The translations under genes and the position numbers were made by a program. From Mucilaginibacter sp. KACC 22773 (lineage in GTDB: Bacteria > Bacteroidota > Bacteroidia > Sphingobacteriales > Sphingobacteriaceae), in contig NZ_CP117883.1 of assembly GCF_028736215.1 (NCBI RefSeq), positions 7,192,001-7,256,000 on the forward strand: 64,000 nt of DNA, read 5' to 3'. Positions within the stretch are counted from its first letter, which is position 1. Each line of letters begins with the position of its first letter. The notes under the pieces were generated by a model. It was given only the letters and a program-made list of their open reading frames with translations. It was not told the origin of the DNA and did not search any database. Below are positions 51,932-59,324 of this stretch, in pieces.

Positions 51932-52435
51932 TTAAAAAATTTGGTCTTCCACCATTTTATCATATAATTTCTTTACGCCGGTATCAACAGCTTCTGATAA
52001 TCCAAATTGCGAATATATTTCAAATACGCTTTTCCAGACAGTCTTTTTTGTTTCGCCATCGATGAGGCTAATTTCAAAAGTTCCACCGTCAACGTAGTTG
52101 TTGGTGGTGTGCGATACCGTTTGCTTCATTACCAATAAAGCTTCCGGATTAAATTCAGTTATTTTTTTGTTGATATCGCCTTCGCTATCCAATGAAAGTT
52201 CGTCCCGGATGTACATTGTAGATTCTATTTTCTTTTCGGTAAGCTTAAGCTGTAAACTGCGGGTAAATTCTACAAAAAAATATTTAGAGGCTTTTGCTCC
52301 ATTCAGCAGAATAAATATTTTCTTAGGCTTTTTGGTGTAGTCCGCCTGTTTGTTCGATGCTATCTTTGCAGTTACGCATGCCTGCAACAGAAACATTCCC
52401 GTAACTACCAGTGCTAATAGTAACTTTTTCTTCAT
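51932..52435 (-). CDS. Lipoprotein of unknown function
   Basis: A 167-residue protein with a lipoprotein signal ending at Cys20 (L-L-Q-A-C). The mature part starts with a Lys-rich linker and contains a compact alpha/beta domain ('KKIFILLNGAKASKYFFVEFTRSLQLKLTEKKIESTMYIRDEL ... NPEALLVMKQTVSHTTNNYVDGGTFEISLIDGETKKTVWKSVFEI'). The pattern is like small periplasmic domains that bind cell-envelope components, but no family is assigned. Single gene. Confidence 0.6.
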   Translation of the reverse strand: MKKKLLLALVVTGMFLLQACVTAKIASNKQADYTKKPKKIFILLNGAKASKYFFVEFTRSLQLKLTEKKIESTMYIRDELSLDSEGDINKKITEFNPEALLVMKQTVSHTTNNYVDGGTFEISLIDGETKKTVWKSVFEIYSQFGLSEAVDTGVKKLYDKMVEDQIF

Positions 52436-52605
52436 ACAATAATTGTGATTCGATTTAGTGTGCTGTAAATATATGTAGAATTGATAATTAAAACAAAAGG
52501 GGAAGCCTGCTAAGTGCTTCCGATAAAAACTATCTAATGTATTCGATTGTGAAAAACAGCTTAGGTTGTTGAAACCCTTTCCGGGGCGGAAAGGGCTCTC
52601 ATATT

Positions 52606-53568
52606 TTACATCTTCAATCCAATCTCTCTCAACCGCTCGTCCAGGTATTCGCCGGCAGTGATATCGGTATATAACTTGGGGTGATCGGCATCAATACATG
52701 ATTCCAGGCTGGTTAAATCCATACCCGATTTTGGGTGCAGGAAAAAGGGTACCGAAAACCGGGAATACTTCATCAGTTCGCGCGGCGGGTTTACTACCCT
52801 ATGCGTGGTCGATTTCAATTTGTTATTGGTCAGGCGCTGCAGCATATCGCCTACGTTTACCACCAAATCCTCGCCATGAGCCTTAACCGGGAACCAGGTA
52901 CCTTCGCGGGTAAGCAGTTCAAGGCCATCGGCACTGGCGCCTATTAAAAGGGTAATCAGGTTAATATCCTCATGGGCGCCGGCGCGTACCGCGTCGTCAG
53001 GAACAGAATCGGGGTCAGTTATCGGGAAATAATGCAGGGTACGCAATATCGAATTACCGTTGTGTACCTTATCGTCAAAATAATTTTCGGGCAGGTTTAA
53101 ATACACCGCAATAGCCTGCAGCAAGTGCTTGCCGGCATCTTCCAGCTTTTTATATACCTCCAGGGTGGTAACGTTAAATGAGGGTAGCTCATCAACCGCT
53201 ACGTTGTCCGGGTAAATATCTTTGATTGGATCGCCGTCTGTTACGGTTTGGCCTATCTGCCAAAACTCCTTTAAATCGGGAGTTTTAAAGCCTTTGGCGG
53301 TTTCTTTACCTTTGCCGGTATAGCCACGCTGGCCTGCCAGGCCTGGTATCTCGTACTTTTGTTTTACATCATCAGGTAGCGCAAAAAGAGCCTTAACCTG
53401 GGTATAAAGTTCATCTATCAACTGCTTGCTCAGGCCATGGTTGGTAATGGTAACAAAGCCCGTTTGGTTAAAAGCCTTGCCAATATTGTCCGAAAATTGC
53501 TTGCGGTCGGCAGCCGTGCCGTTTATATAATCGTTAAGATCAAGTCGTGGAATGTTTACTTTGCTCAT
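52606..53568 (-). CDS. Isopenicillin N synthase-family 2-oxoglutarate/Fe(II) dioxygenase
   Basis: A 320-residue enzyme with the double-stranded beta-helix of 2OG-Fe(II) oxygenases. The iron ligands are His199 and Asp201 (in 'GAHEDINLITLLIG') and His256 (in 'STTHRVVNPP'). Arg270-x-Ser272 (in 'YSRFSVPFFLHP') binds the 2-oxoglutarate carboxylate. N-terminal 'FVTITNHGLSKQLIDELYTQVKALFALP' is the DIOX_N domain. The substrate is unknown; the family includes flavonoid, gibberellin and beta-lactam enzymes, and bacterial members are mostly uncharacterised. Single gene. Confidence 0.93.
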   Translation of the reverse strand: MSKVNIPRLDLNDYINGTAADRKQFSDNIGKAFNQTGFVTITNHGLSKQLIDELYTQVKALFALPDDVKQKYEIPGLAGQRGYTGKGKETAKGFKTPDLKEFWQIGQTVTDGDPIKDIYPDNVAVDELPSFNVTTLEVYKKLEDAGKHLLQAIAVYLNLPENYFDDKVHNGNSILRTLHYFPITDPDSVPDDAVRAGAHEDINLITLLIGASADGLELLTREGTWFPVKAHGEDLVVNVGDMLQRLTNNKLKSTTHRVVNPPRELMKYSRFSVPFFLHPKSGMDLTSLESCIDADHPKLYTDITAGEYLDERLREIGLKM

Positions 53569-54049
53569 AGCTATAGCATAATGGTAATAAAAGGTAAAAC
53601 TATTTAATTTTTAAGAGAGCATTTGCAAAGTGTTGATAAAAAGTTGTGTGTCCGGCGGCAGCTATGCATAGTCGTAAAATTTGTGAAATTTTCAAGGGGG
53701 GGGTGACGTATATCGCATGGTGGCGAAGACTCACCCGGCGAGGCTACGCCCGCCACCCTCTCTCTTTGGCTTCGCCGGAAAGAGGGGCTTGGAAATTCAT
53801 TATTGGTTTTTTTATAAGATTTTGATATTCAACGTTCAACCCTCTCTTTCCACCGCAGGTGAAGAGAGGGTGGCCCAGCGCAGCGTTGGCCGGGTGAGTC
53901 TTAGCCGGCGTTCAACCGAATATTTGTGTAACCCCAAACACGTAGTGCTAAACAATCTAAACTGCTTAAAACAATTTTTATTTTAAACGTTTTATACTCT
54001 GCATTGTCATACATGTGTACATCAATGATAAATTGACTATCAAAACCTG
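53569..54049. other. 481-bp intergenic region holding a REP-like palindrome
   Basis: Apart from the palindromic element at 53726-53902, the region is AT-rich and shows no gene. A G7 run lies near 53696-53702. Confidence 0.5.
53726..53902. repeat. REP/MITE-like palindromic element
   Basis: Ends AAGACTCACCCGGC (53726-53739) and GCCGGGTGAGTCTT (53889-53902) are perfect inverted copies. Inner segments CCACCCTCTCT and AGAGAGGGTGG also mirror each other. It encloses about 60 bp of AT-rich sequence. No coding frame of its own. Confidence 0.75.
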
Positions 54050-55990
54050 ATGAAAATGAAATATATCAATAGAATATGCGGAATAAGCTTAATAGCATTT
54101 TTGATGATGCTTGCCGCACCAAATATAAGCAAGGCCCAGGAGGGAGGCTATGTATCTGACCAGGAGTTTTACGACAATCTTGATCCTTACGGCACCTGGG
54201 TTGATGACCCGCAATACGGCAACGTTTGGATACCAGACGCCGAAGATGGTTTTAGGCCCTACGCAACACGCGGGCACTGGGTAGTTACCGATTATGGAAA
54301 TACCTGGGTATCCGATTACCCATGGGGTTGGGCAACGTTTCACTACGGCCGCTGGCGCTATGATGATTATTATGGCTGGGAATGGATTCCGGGCCATGAA
54401 TGGGCACCGGCATGGGTAAGTTGGCGCAGGGGTGGTGGCTATTATGGCTGGGCTCCGCTAACGCCGGGCATAAGCATTAGCCTCTCATTTGGAAATAGCT
54501 ACAGAGTGCCGGATTCGTATTGGGTATGCGCGCCACAGGAATATATTAACAGCCCTAACGTTTATAATTATTATGCGCCACATACCCGGGTAGTAAATAT
54601 TATAAACCGTACCACGGTTATTAACAATACCTACGTATATAACAACCGTACGTATGTAACTGGCCCAAGGGTTACCGAGATAAGGCGTGTTACGCACAAT
54701 AACAATGTGCCGGTATACAGGGTGGGCAATGATAGCAGGCCAAATGGCGGCGGCCGGATTGTAAACAATACGGTGAACATTTACAGGCCCCAGATAAAAA
54801 AAGCACCTGATGCCAGGCCGGCAAGGGTTGTAAACGCAGCCGAATACCGCAGAGCAAACCCCAACCAGGGCATTGCCAACCGTGCCGGCGGCCAGGCAAC
54901 GGTAAATCGCAACAACGCCGCAAGATTGGCTCAGGTTGCAAAAAGCAATGATGCCAAGTTTGTTAGGGTTAATAACAGTCGCCCTGCTGCACAACCAGGC
55001 CAACAACCAAACAACAGGCCTACACAACAACCAAATGCAAGACCAAACGACCAGCAAAATAAACAGCAGGCAGCCGAACAGGCAAAACAGCAACGCACAC
55101 GGCAGCAAAGCCAAGCTGGTCAGCAACGTGACGAGGCAGTTCAGCAACGGGAGCAGCAAGCTAAGCAGCAGCAGGTACAACAGCAACAACGCCAGCAGCG
55201 GGCAGAGCAGGGGCGTCAACAACAGCCACAGGTTCAGCAACAACAACGAGACCGGGCGGTTCAGCAACGAGAGCAGCAAGCTAAGCAACAGCAAGCGGCA
55301 CAGGAGCGTCAGCAACAACAGGCCCAGCAACAGCAACGCCAGCAGCAAGCGGCACAGGAACGTCAGCAACAACAACAGGCCCAGCAACAGCAACGCCAGC
55401 AGCAAGCGGCACAGGAACGTCAGCAACAACAACAGGCCCAGCAACAGCAACGCCAGCAGCAGGCGGCACAGGAACGTCAGCAACAACAACAGGCCCAGCA
55501 ACAGCAACGCCAGCAGCAGGCGGCACAGGAACGTCAACAACAACAACAGGCCCAGCAGCAGCAACGCCAGCAGCAAGCGGCACAAGAGCGTCAGCAACAA
55601 CAACAGGCCCTGCAACAGCAACGCCAGCAGCAGGCGGCACAGGAACGTCAGCAACAACAACAGGCCCAGCAACAGCAACGCCAGCAGCAGGCGGCACAGG
55701 AACGTCAGCAACAACAACAGGCCCAGCAACAGCAACGCCAGCAGCAGGCGGCACAGGAACGTCAGCAACAACAGCAGGCCCAGCAACAGCAACGCCAGCA
55801 GCAGGCGGCACAAGAGCGTCAGCAACAACAACAGGCCCAGCAACAGCAACGCCAGCAGCAGGCGGCACAGGAACGTCAGCAGCAACAGCAGGCTCAGCAA
55901 CAACAACGCCAGCAGCAAGCGGCACAGCAGCGTCAGCAACAACAGCAGCAACGTCAGCAACAGCAACGCGACAAAAAGCCGGCAAATTAA
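54050..55990 (+). CDS. DUF6600-type secreted protein with Gln-rich tandem repeats
   Basis: A 646-residue protein: signal peptide (about 1-29, ending S-K-A-Q), then a Trp/Tyr/Gly-rich domain (about 30-170) with repeats of the form Y-G-x-x-W-x-P-x-x-x-x-x-W ('YGTWVDDPQYGNVWIPD', 'RGHWVVTDYGNTWVSDY', 'YYGWEWIPGHEWAPAWVSW'), typical of DUF6600. An Asn/Val/Arg-rich linker (about 190-310) precedes a low-complexity region (about 335-640) of near-identical 19-residue units (QRQQQAAQERQQQQQAQQQ). The Q-rich part probably forms an extended helix or spans the periplasm. The protein ends RDKKPAN. Function not known; it is probably a cell-envelope protein. Confidence 0.8.
   Translation: MKMKYINRICGISLIAFLMMLAAPNISKAQEGGYVSDQEFYDNLDPYGTWVDDPQYGNVWIPDAEDGFRPYATRGHWVVTDYGNTWVSDYPWGWATFHYGRWRYDDYYGWEWIPGHEWAPAWVSWRRGGGYYGWAPLTPGISISLSFGNSYRVPDSYWVCAPQEYINSPNVYNYYAPHTRVVNIINRTTVINNTYVYNNRTYVTGPRVTEIRRVTHNNNVPVYRVGNDSRPNGGGRIVNNTVNIYRPQIKKAPDARPARVVNAAEYRRANPNQGIANRAGGQATVNRNNAARLAQVAKSNDAKFVRVNNSRPAAQPGQQPNNRPTQQPNARPNDQQNKQQAAEQAKQQRTRQQSQAGQQRDEAVQQREQQAKQQQVQQQQRQQRAEQGRQQQPQVQQQQRDRAVQQREQQAKQQQAAQERQQQQAQQQQRQQQAAQERQQQQQAQQQQRQQQAAQERQQQQQAQQQQRQQQAAQERQQQQQAQQQQRQQQAAQERQQQQQAQQQQRQQQAAQERQQQQQALQQQRQQQAAQERQQQQQAQQQQRQQQAAQERQQQQQAQQQQRQQQAAQERQQQQQAQQQQRQQQAAQERQQQQQAQQQQRQQQAAQERQQQQQAQQQQRQQQAAQQRQQQQQQRQQQQRDKKPAN
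55286..55936 (+). repeat. 57-bp tandem repeat array inside the DUF6600 gene
   Basis: About eleven copies of a 57-bp (19-codon) unit coding QRQQQAAQERQQQQQAQQQ, plus a diverged last unit. Copies differ by only a few, mostly synonymous, bases (CAG/CAA, GAA/GAG); one copy has Leu in place of Gln. All length changes keep the frame. Confidence 0.85.
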
Positions 55991-56013
55991 ACATCGGCTT
56001 TAACCATATTTTT

Positions 56014-56056
56014 AATAGCACATATAAACACCTGTTTTGGTTATATATGTGCTATT
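56014..56056 (+). terminator. Intrinsic terminator after the DUF6600 gene
   Basis: AATAGCACATATA (56014-56026)/TATATGTGCTATT (56044-56056), perfect 13-bp arms, then TTTATTG. Confidence 0.8.
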
Positions 56057-56085
56057 TTTATTGCAGCAATAACCCGTTATAAATT

Positions 56086-56544
56086 ATGAAACACCTATCC
56101 AATCTGCCCCGTTTTATCGCCTCTTTACTCGTACTTGCCTTTTTGGGCTTTTCAGATGCCAAAGCACAGGGCTCCAAAAACTCCAGCAACTCCAGCCAGA
56201 TAAATTTTATCGAAAACTCCCTGGGCGAGGCTATTAAACAGGCCTCCGCTAAAAATAAATATATTTTTGTTGATGCCTACGCCAGCTGGTGTGGCCCCTG
56301 CAAAATGTTGAAGGCAACCACTTTTAAAAACAACAAAGTAGCTGAGTTTTATAACAATAATTTTATTAATGTAGCCATTGATATGGAAAAAGGCGATGGC
56401 CCGCAACTCGCCGCAGCCTGGGGGTTGAGGGCTTATCCCACCCTTATTATACTCAATTCAAAAGGGAAAGCCGTTTATGGTACAGTAGGTTTCATAAAAC
56501 CCGATGACCTGATTAAATTTGGTGTACAAGGCCTCAATAAATAA
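56086..56544 (+). CDS. Secreted thioredoxin-fold protein
   Basis: A 152-residue protein with a signal peptide (about 1-28, ending A-K-A-Q) and a Thioredoxin_7-type domain. The active site W68-C-G-P-C72 is in 'VDAYASWCGPCKMLKATTF', and the cis-Pro region is 'RAYPTLIILNSKGKAVYGTVG'. It resembles the C-terminal domain of DsbD-like proteins and probably reduces or isomerises disulfides in the periplasm. It follows the DUF6600 gene by 95 bp but after a strong terminator, so it is likely a separate unit. Confidence 0.88.
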   Translation: MKHLSNLPRFIASLLVLAFLGFSDAKAQGSKNSSNSSQINFIENSLGEAIKQASAKNKYIFVDAYASWCGPCKMLKATTFKNNKVAEFYNNNFINVAIDMEKGDGPQLAAAWGLRAYPTLIILNSKGKAVYGTVGFIKPDDLIKFGVQGLNK

Positions 56545-56552
56545 CGGGAGAT

Positions 56553-56591
56553 AAAAAAGCCGGACAATCAAGGACGCTGCCTGGCTTTTTT
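56553..56591 (+). terminator. Intrinsic terminator after the thioredoxin gene
   Basis: AAAAAAGCC (56553-56561)/GGCTTTTTT (56583-56591), with further partial pairing inside the loop. Confidence 0.7.
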
Positions 56592-56611
56592 ACAATCCAT
56601 ATTTATCAACG

Positions 56612-56767
56612 TTATTTTACAATAAACAAGCCCGCCAACAGCACCAGGCCCACGCTTAATAGCTCATCGAATGATGCGGTTGCAACAGCATATTTGTAGA
56701 AAAAAGACGTTAAAATTTGTAGGGTGGTATAATCAATTGCGATTAAAATAACAGTAATAAGTTTGTT
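56612..56767 (-). pseudogene. Remnant of a small membrane-protein gene without start codon
   Basis: An open frame of 51 codons on the minus strand between TAA (56768-56770) and TAA (56612-56614). The product would be strongly hydrophobic at both ends ('NKLITVILIAIDYTTLQILT' and 'LLSVGLVLLAGLFIVK') with a polar middle, like a small two-helix membrane protein. There is no ATG, GTG or TTG in a usable place, so it is either a decayed gene that lost its start or a chance frame. Confidence 0.35.
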
Positions 56768-56781
56768 TTAAATAAAAAAGA

Positions 56782-56808
56782 CCGAAAGAACTCTCGCAGT
56801 TTTTTCGG
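56782..56808 (-). terminator. Minus-strand intrinsic terminator without an assigned gene
   Basis: CCGAAAGAACT (56782-56792)/AGTTTTTTCGG (56798-56808), 11-bp arms with one mismatch. On the minus strand it is followed by TCTTTTTTATTT. Confidence 0.65.
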
Positions 56809-57090
56809 CCCTACATCTACCTATGAAAAACAACCCTTTGAGAAGGGTATTATATTGAATTCAAATGCAATGCCAAAACAAAAACGGCCCCAAAACCAAT
56901 AGGATATCGCTTTTTGTTTGACCACTTTCGCGCATTGTAGAAATACTTCCCCCAACTATGTAGACTTTTTACTCAACCAACTGGTAAATAAGCCGGTACC
57001 GTAAGTTAAAAATATAAAAGCCGGCATACCGCTTTTTAATATAAATGAACATTCCAGAAACCATAAACCTTAAACATTGTTAACCTTTTT

Positions 57091-57414
57091 ATGGATCATA
57101 ACGTTTACTTATTGGCAACCGACCCTAAAAACCCTTGCCGGGATATCATTCATTCGCGGGATACCCGTTTGAAAGTGAGGGTATTTTGCCTTGATGAAGA
57201 AAGCTTTAGTCCGGATGATAATGAAATTCAATTGTACGGGTATGCCAACAATAAACTATATGCTTTTGAAACCATAAATATAGCAGCAGAGGACGCCCTT
57301 GACCTGATGGATGCCATACAATGGTATGCCGGATATATAGAATACCCAGATATGGAAATCTTGCCAGAAGACCCCAGGCCCGGGGCAACATACAGCGATG
57401 CAAAGTCAAATTAA
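57091..57414 (+). CDS. Protein of unknown function (107 residues)
   Basis: No signal peptide or membrane segment. The sequence has a strand-rich start ('HNVYLLATDPKNP', 'TRLKVRVFCLDEESF', 'IQLYGYANNKLYAFETINIAAEDALDLMDAIQWYAGYIEY') and an acidic Pro-rich end ('PEDPRPGATYSD'). It is a plausible small folded protein with no family I recognise. It lies 135 bp before the tRNA-Val gene. Start and length are reasonable, but no promoter box is evident. Confidence 0.55.
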   Translation: MDHNVYLLATDPKNPCRDIIHSRDTRLKVRVFCLDEESFSPDDNEIQLYGYANNKLYAFETINIAAEDALDLMDAIQWYAGYIEYPDMEILPEDPRPGATYSDAKSN

Positions 57415-57549
57415 GCATTTCTTAAAATATAACCCCCTAAAGTATAGTGTCTTAAAATAAAATGTAAAATATTTTTTGAAGAATAGATCAAAGCTTCTAT
57501 ATTTGCAGACCCAAACGCAAGGGGGTTAATCGAAAGATTAATACAAAAA

Positions 57550-57624
57550 GGGAGTTTAGCTCAGCTGGTTCAGAGCATCTGCCTTACAAGCAGAGGGTCA
57601 CTGGTTCGAACCCAGTAACTCCCA
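57550..57624 (+). tRNA. tRNA-Val (anticodon TAC)
   Basis: A full cloverleaf: acceptor GGGAGTT (57550-57556)/AACTCCC (57617-57623), D arm 'AGCTCAGCTGGTTCAGAGC', anticodon stem TCTGC/GCAGA with loop CTTACAA (anticodon TAC, read as UAC, Val), and T arm ACTGG-TTCGAAC-CCAGT. Discriminator A at 57624. CCA is not encoded. Standard length (75 nt). Confidence 0.97.
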
Positions 57625-57668
57625 CATAGAAATCACACTGTGTTATAATAGTGTAAGAATTAATTAAA

Positions 57669-57711
57669 ATGCAAAAAGCCTTCAGATTGTTCCCTGGAGG
57701 CTTTTTGCATT
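57669..57711 (+). terminator. Intrinsic terminator after tRNA-Val
   Basis: AATGCAAAAAGCCT (57669-57682)/AGGCTTTTTGCATT (57698-57711), perfect 14-bp arms with a 15-nt loop that partly pairs. Confidence 0.75.
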
Positions 57712-57739
57712 TTAGTTATATTTAGTATTTTTCATTTAT

Positions 57740-58198
57740 ATGAACGGTTTCATCACGTTAGAAAATGGCGGGAACTTTTCCATCAGATGGACCGGCTATG
57801 ACGAAATTATTAGAATTGCGATAAAAGAACTGTCGCTTTTAGACAATAGTAATGAACTGTCGGTATGGCTGGATGCGCAAGTTCCCAATGAGAATGAAGA
57901 GGACAGAAATTCCGCCCCCTTTTACAAAGAAAATGGCGAAATGATATCGAGAATTATTGATGTGAGGGGATTAACAACAGCCAATAGGCGACTTTTTTGG
58001 ACGGCACTTGAAAATGGAGAGGAAAAACTGTTAAGGTTGGGGAATGTCTATTCTGATTTAAATCCAATTGTGATAACCGACCTAATGAAAATGCATCTGA
58101 CAATCCCTGATAATATTGAAATTTTTGAGGAAGACGCAGAATACATCGTAACGAATAATGACATTATAAAAAAAATTGGGCCTGGGTGGGCAAACTAA
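57740..58198 (+). CDS. Protein of unknown function (152 residues)
   Basis: A soluble, acidic protein. The start 'MNGFITLENGGNFSIRWTGYDEIIRIAIKEL' and the middle 'GEMISRIIDVRGLTTANRRLFWTALENGEEKLLRLG' suggest a mixed alpha/beta fold. The composition and size are like cytoplasmic immunity-type or DUF proteins, but no diagnostic motif is present and no toxin gene is nearby. Base composition is more AT-rich than its neighbours, which would fit recent acquisition next to a tRNA gene. Confidence 0.5.
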   Translation: MNGFITLENGGNFSIRWTGYDEIIRIAIKELSLLDNSNELSVWLDAQVPNENEEDRNSAPFYKENGEMISRIIDVRGLTTANRRLFWTALENGEEKLLRLGNVYSDLNPIVITDLMKMHLTIPDNIEIFEEDAEYIVTNNDIIKKIGPGWAN

Positions 58199-58597
58199 TG
58201 TTTGATAGTTCGATAAATTATTCTGACGTAATAATCCTTGTCCCTGTATAACCTCTACTTTTTGAACCTGAAAATTTATTGGTTCAAATCCGCGATTAAA
58301 CACAAATCAGAAAGGAAATGGTTCGATATATGTACAGGAGGGACCACCAAAACAAAAGCCTCTTAGGTATTCTCTAAGAGGCTTTTGTTGTCTTTAACTT
58401 TCTGTTAATCAGGGCGATATTCAACGCAATTTCATTGGCTCCGGCGGTTCGAACTTTCGAACCGTCAAAGGCCAACTTTTCCGGAAAAACTCTTTTTTTT
58501 CGTTGCGTTATTGTTTTTGTACCCATATAAGCCTTATGCAGGTTCGATAGATTCCGTCGAATTACTCATCCCGATACCGGTTTAGTAAATTAATTAT
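58199..58597. other. Intergenic region with several hairpins and a terminator
   Basis: No gene was found. Three stems occur: TTTGAACC (58261-58268)/GGTTCAAA (58281-58288), the strong terminator at 58351-58389, and CGGTTCGA (58445-58452)/TCGAACCG (58457-58464). A short sequence ending GGGACCACCA lies at about 58339-58348. GGTTCAA/GGTTCGA words resemble tRNA T arms, but no cloverleaf can be built. Confidence 0.45.
58351..58389 (+). terminator. Strong stem-loop terminator
   Basis: AACAAAAGCCTCTTAG (58351-58366)/CTAAGAGGCTTTTGTT (58374-58389), perfect 16-bp arms and a 7-nt loop. It lies 152 bp after the last plus-strand gene. Confidence 0.75.
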
Positions 58598-59149
58598 TTA
58601 GTTCGCAGTAGGATTGGCCGTCCTTGACAGCCGATATGCCGCCAGCAGATAATAAAAAGCGCCAAAGGCGGCATAGCCAGCCAGGCTACCGATTCCTTTT
58701 GACGTGTCGTGCGCCAATAGGATAAACGAGACGCCACCGATCATGGACTGTCCGCCGCTGATAATCATCGGCCACTGACCGCCCAGCAGTTTCCTGCGGC
58801 GTAGGCCTAAGATCAACTGGATCAGGCCGGTACAGATCGCCCAGGCACCAAACACAACTAACGCTTCCGGAACTCCTTTTTGAATAGCAACAGCTACTGC
58901 AAAAGTGGTGATACCACTGATCACCAGATTTATATATTGCGGTATTTTTGACGGAACTGCCCTATTGGCACGAATATCTAAGATGGTGCCGATTACGTCC
59001 CAGGCAGGGTAAATGAGCAGCAAAATGGTAGCGAATATTGGTGATGTTTTAGCAAAAAGAGCGACTATGATCACCCAGGTAATAGAAAAGCCGGCCCGGA
59101 TAAAATAAAGCTTACACAAGGAGCGGGCAATTGAAGGAGCTGTTTTCAT
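58598..59149 (-). CDS. Multi-pass membrane protein, DUF308-like
   Basis: A 183-residue protein with about six transmembrane helices and very short loops ('SLCKLYFIRAGFSITWVIIVALFA', 'ILLLIYPAWDVIGTIL', 'YINLVISGITTFAVAVAI', 'ALVVFGAWAICTGLIQLILGL', 'IISGGQSMIGGVSFIL', 'LAGYAAFGAFYYLLAAYRL'). The length and pattern are those of DUF308/HdeD-like stress membrane proteins. The frame is open to an ATG at 59212, which overlaps a palindromic operator; the ATG at 59149 (MKTAPSIAR) is chosen. It is divergent from a Crp/Fnr regulator and probably under its control. Confidence 0.75.
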   Translation of the reverse strand: MKTAPSIARSLCKLYFIRAGFSITWVIIVALFAKTSPIFATILLLIYPAWDVIGTILDIRANRAVPSKIPQYINLVISGITTFAVAVAIQKGVPEALVVFGAWAICTGLIQLILGLRRRKLLGGQWPMIISGGQSMIGGVSFILLAHDTSKGIGSLAGYAAFGAFYYLLAAYRLSRTANPTAN

Positions 59150-59205
59150 GGTTTTGATTTTTAAATATTTGTTGTCGCAAAATTGCCCTGCATCATTTGG
59201 ATAAT

Positions 59206-59223
59206 TTTTCACTTAAGTGAAAA
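59206..59223. promoter_or_regulatory. Palindromic operator, Crp/Fnr-type candidate (1)
   Basis: TTTTCACTTAAGTGAAAA, a perfect 18-bp palindrome. It lies 57 bp upstream of the DUF308-like start and 102 bp upstream of the Crp/Fnr start. Confidence 0.7.
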
Positions 59224-59257
59224 TGCATTTAAAACTGACGCTGTTATTACATTGCCG

Positions 59258-59279
59258 GATTTTAACTTAAGTTAAAATC
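59258..59279. promoter_or_regulatory. Palindromic operator, Crp/Fnr-type candidate (2)
   Basis: A perfect 22-bp palindrome centred on TTTTAACTTAAGTTAAAA. It shares the core ACTTAAGT with site 1 and is spaced 53.5 bp from it (centre to centre, about five helix turns). It lies 19 bp before the TATATTTG box of the regulator. Confidence 0.7.
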
Positions 59280-59297
59280 ATGGGTTAAATTTTCACT

Positions 59298-59305
59298 TAT
59301 ATTTG
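59298..59305 (+). promoter_or_regulatory. -7 box of the first Crp/Fnr gene
   Basis: TATATTTG, consensus match, 19 bp before the start codon. It also overlaps a third half-site TTTTCACTTA (59291-59299), so autoregulation is likely. Confidence 0.6.
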
Positions 59306-59324
59306 ATCAGCAAAACTGTTCGAG

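Larger units (their letters stand above)
56592..57090. other. Intergenic region with an orphan minus-strand terminator
   Basis: 499 bp without a clear gene. It contains the membrane-protein remnant (56612-56767) and a terminator reading leftwards (56782-56808), but no gene upstream of that terminator on the minus strand, so an unannotated RNA between about 56810 and 57050 is possible. The remaining sequence shows no structure I can support. Confidence 0.4.

Noticed and set aside
53717..53986. 89-codon frame through the palindromic element
   Set aside because: Coding over the inverted repeats is chance; no start context or homologous-looking segment.
55286..55936. Repeat array considered as a CRISPR
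   Set aside because: Units are directly adjacent, code for protein in frame and have no variable spacers.
54485..55966. Long minus-strand frame (Leu-rich) across the Gln repeat region
   Set aside because: It is the antisense of CAG/CAA codons, whose complements code Leu without stops; it has no sensible start context, and the plus-strand gene explains the region.
54936..56003. Long plus-strand frame rich in Ser/Asn/Arg over the same repeats
   Set aside because: A frame shifted by one from the real gene, open only because the 57-bp unit has no stop codon in that frame.
55281..56021. Long minus-strand frame rich in Ala/Val over the same repeats
   Set aside because: Third artificial frame of the same repeat array.
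58261..58350. tRNA gene suggested by GGTTCAAATCC and GGGACCACCA
   Set aside because: No acceptor, D or anticodon arm can be paired around these pieces.
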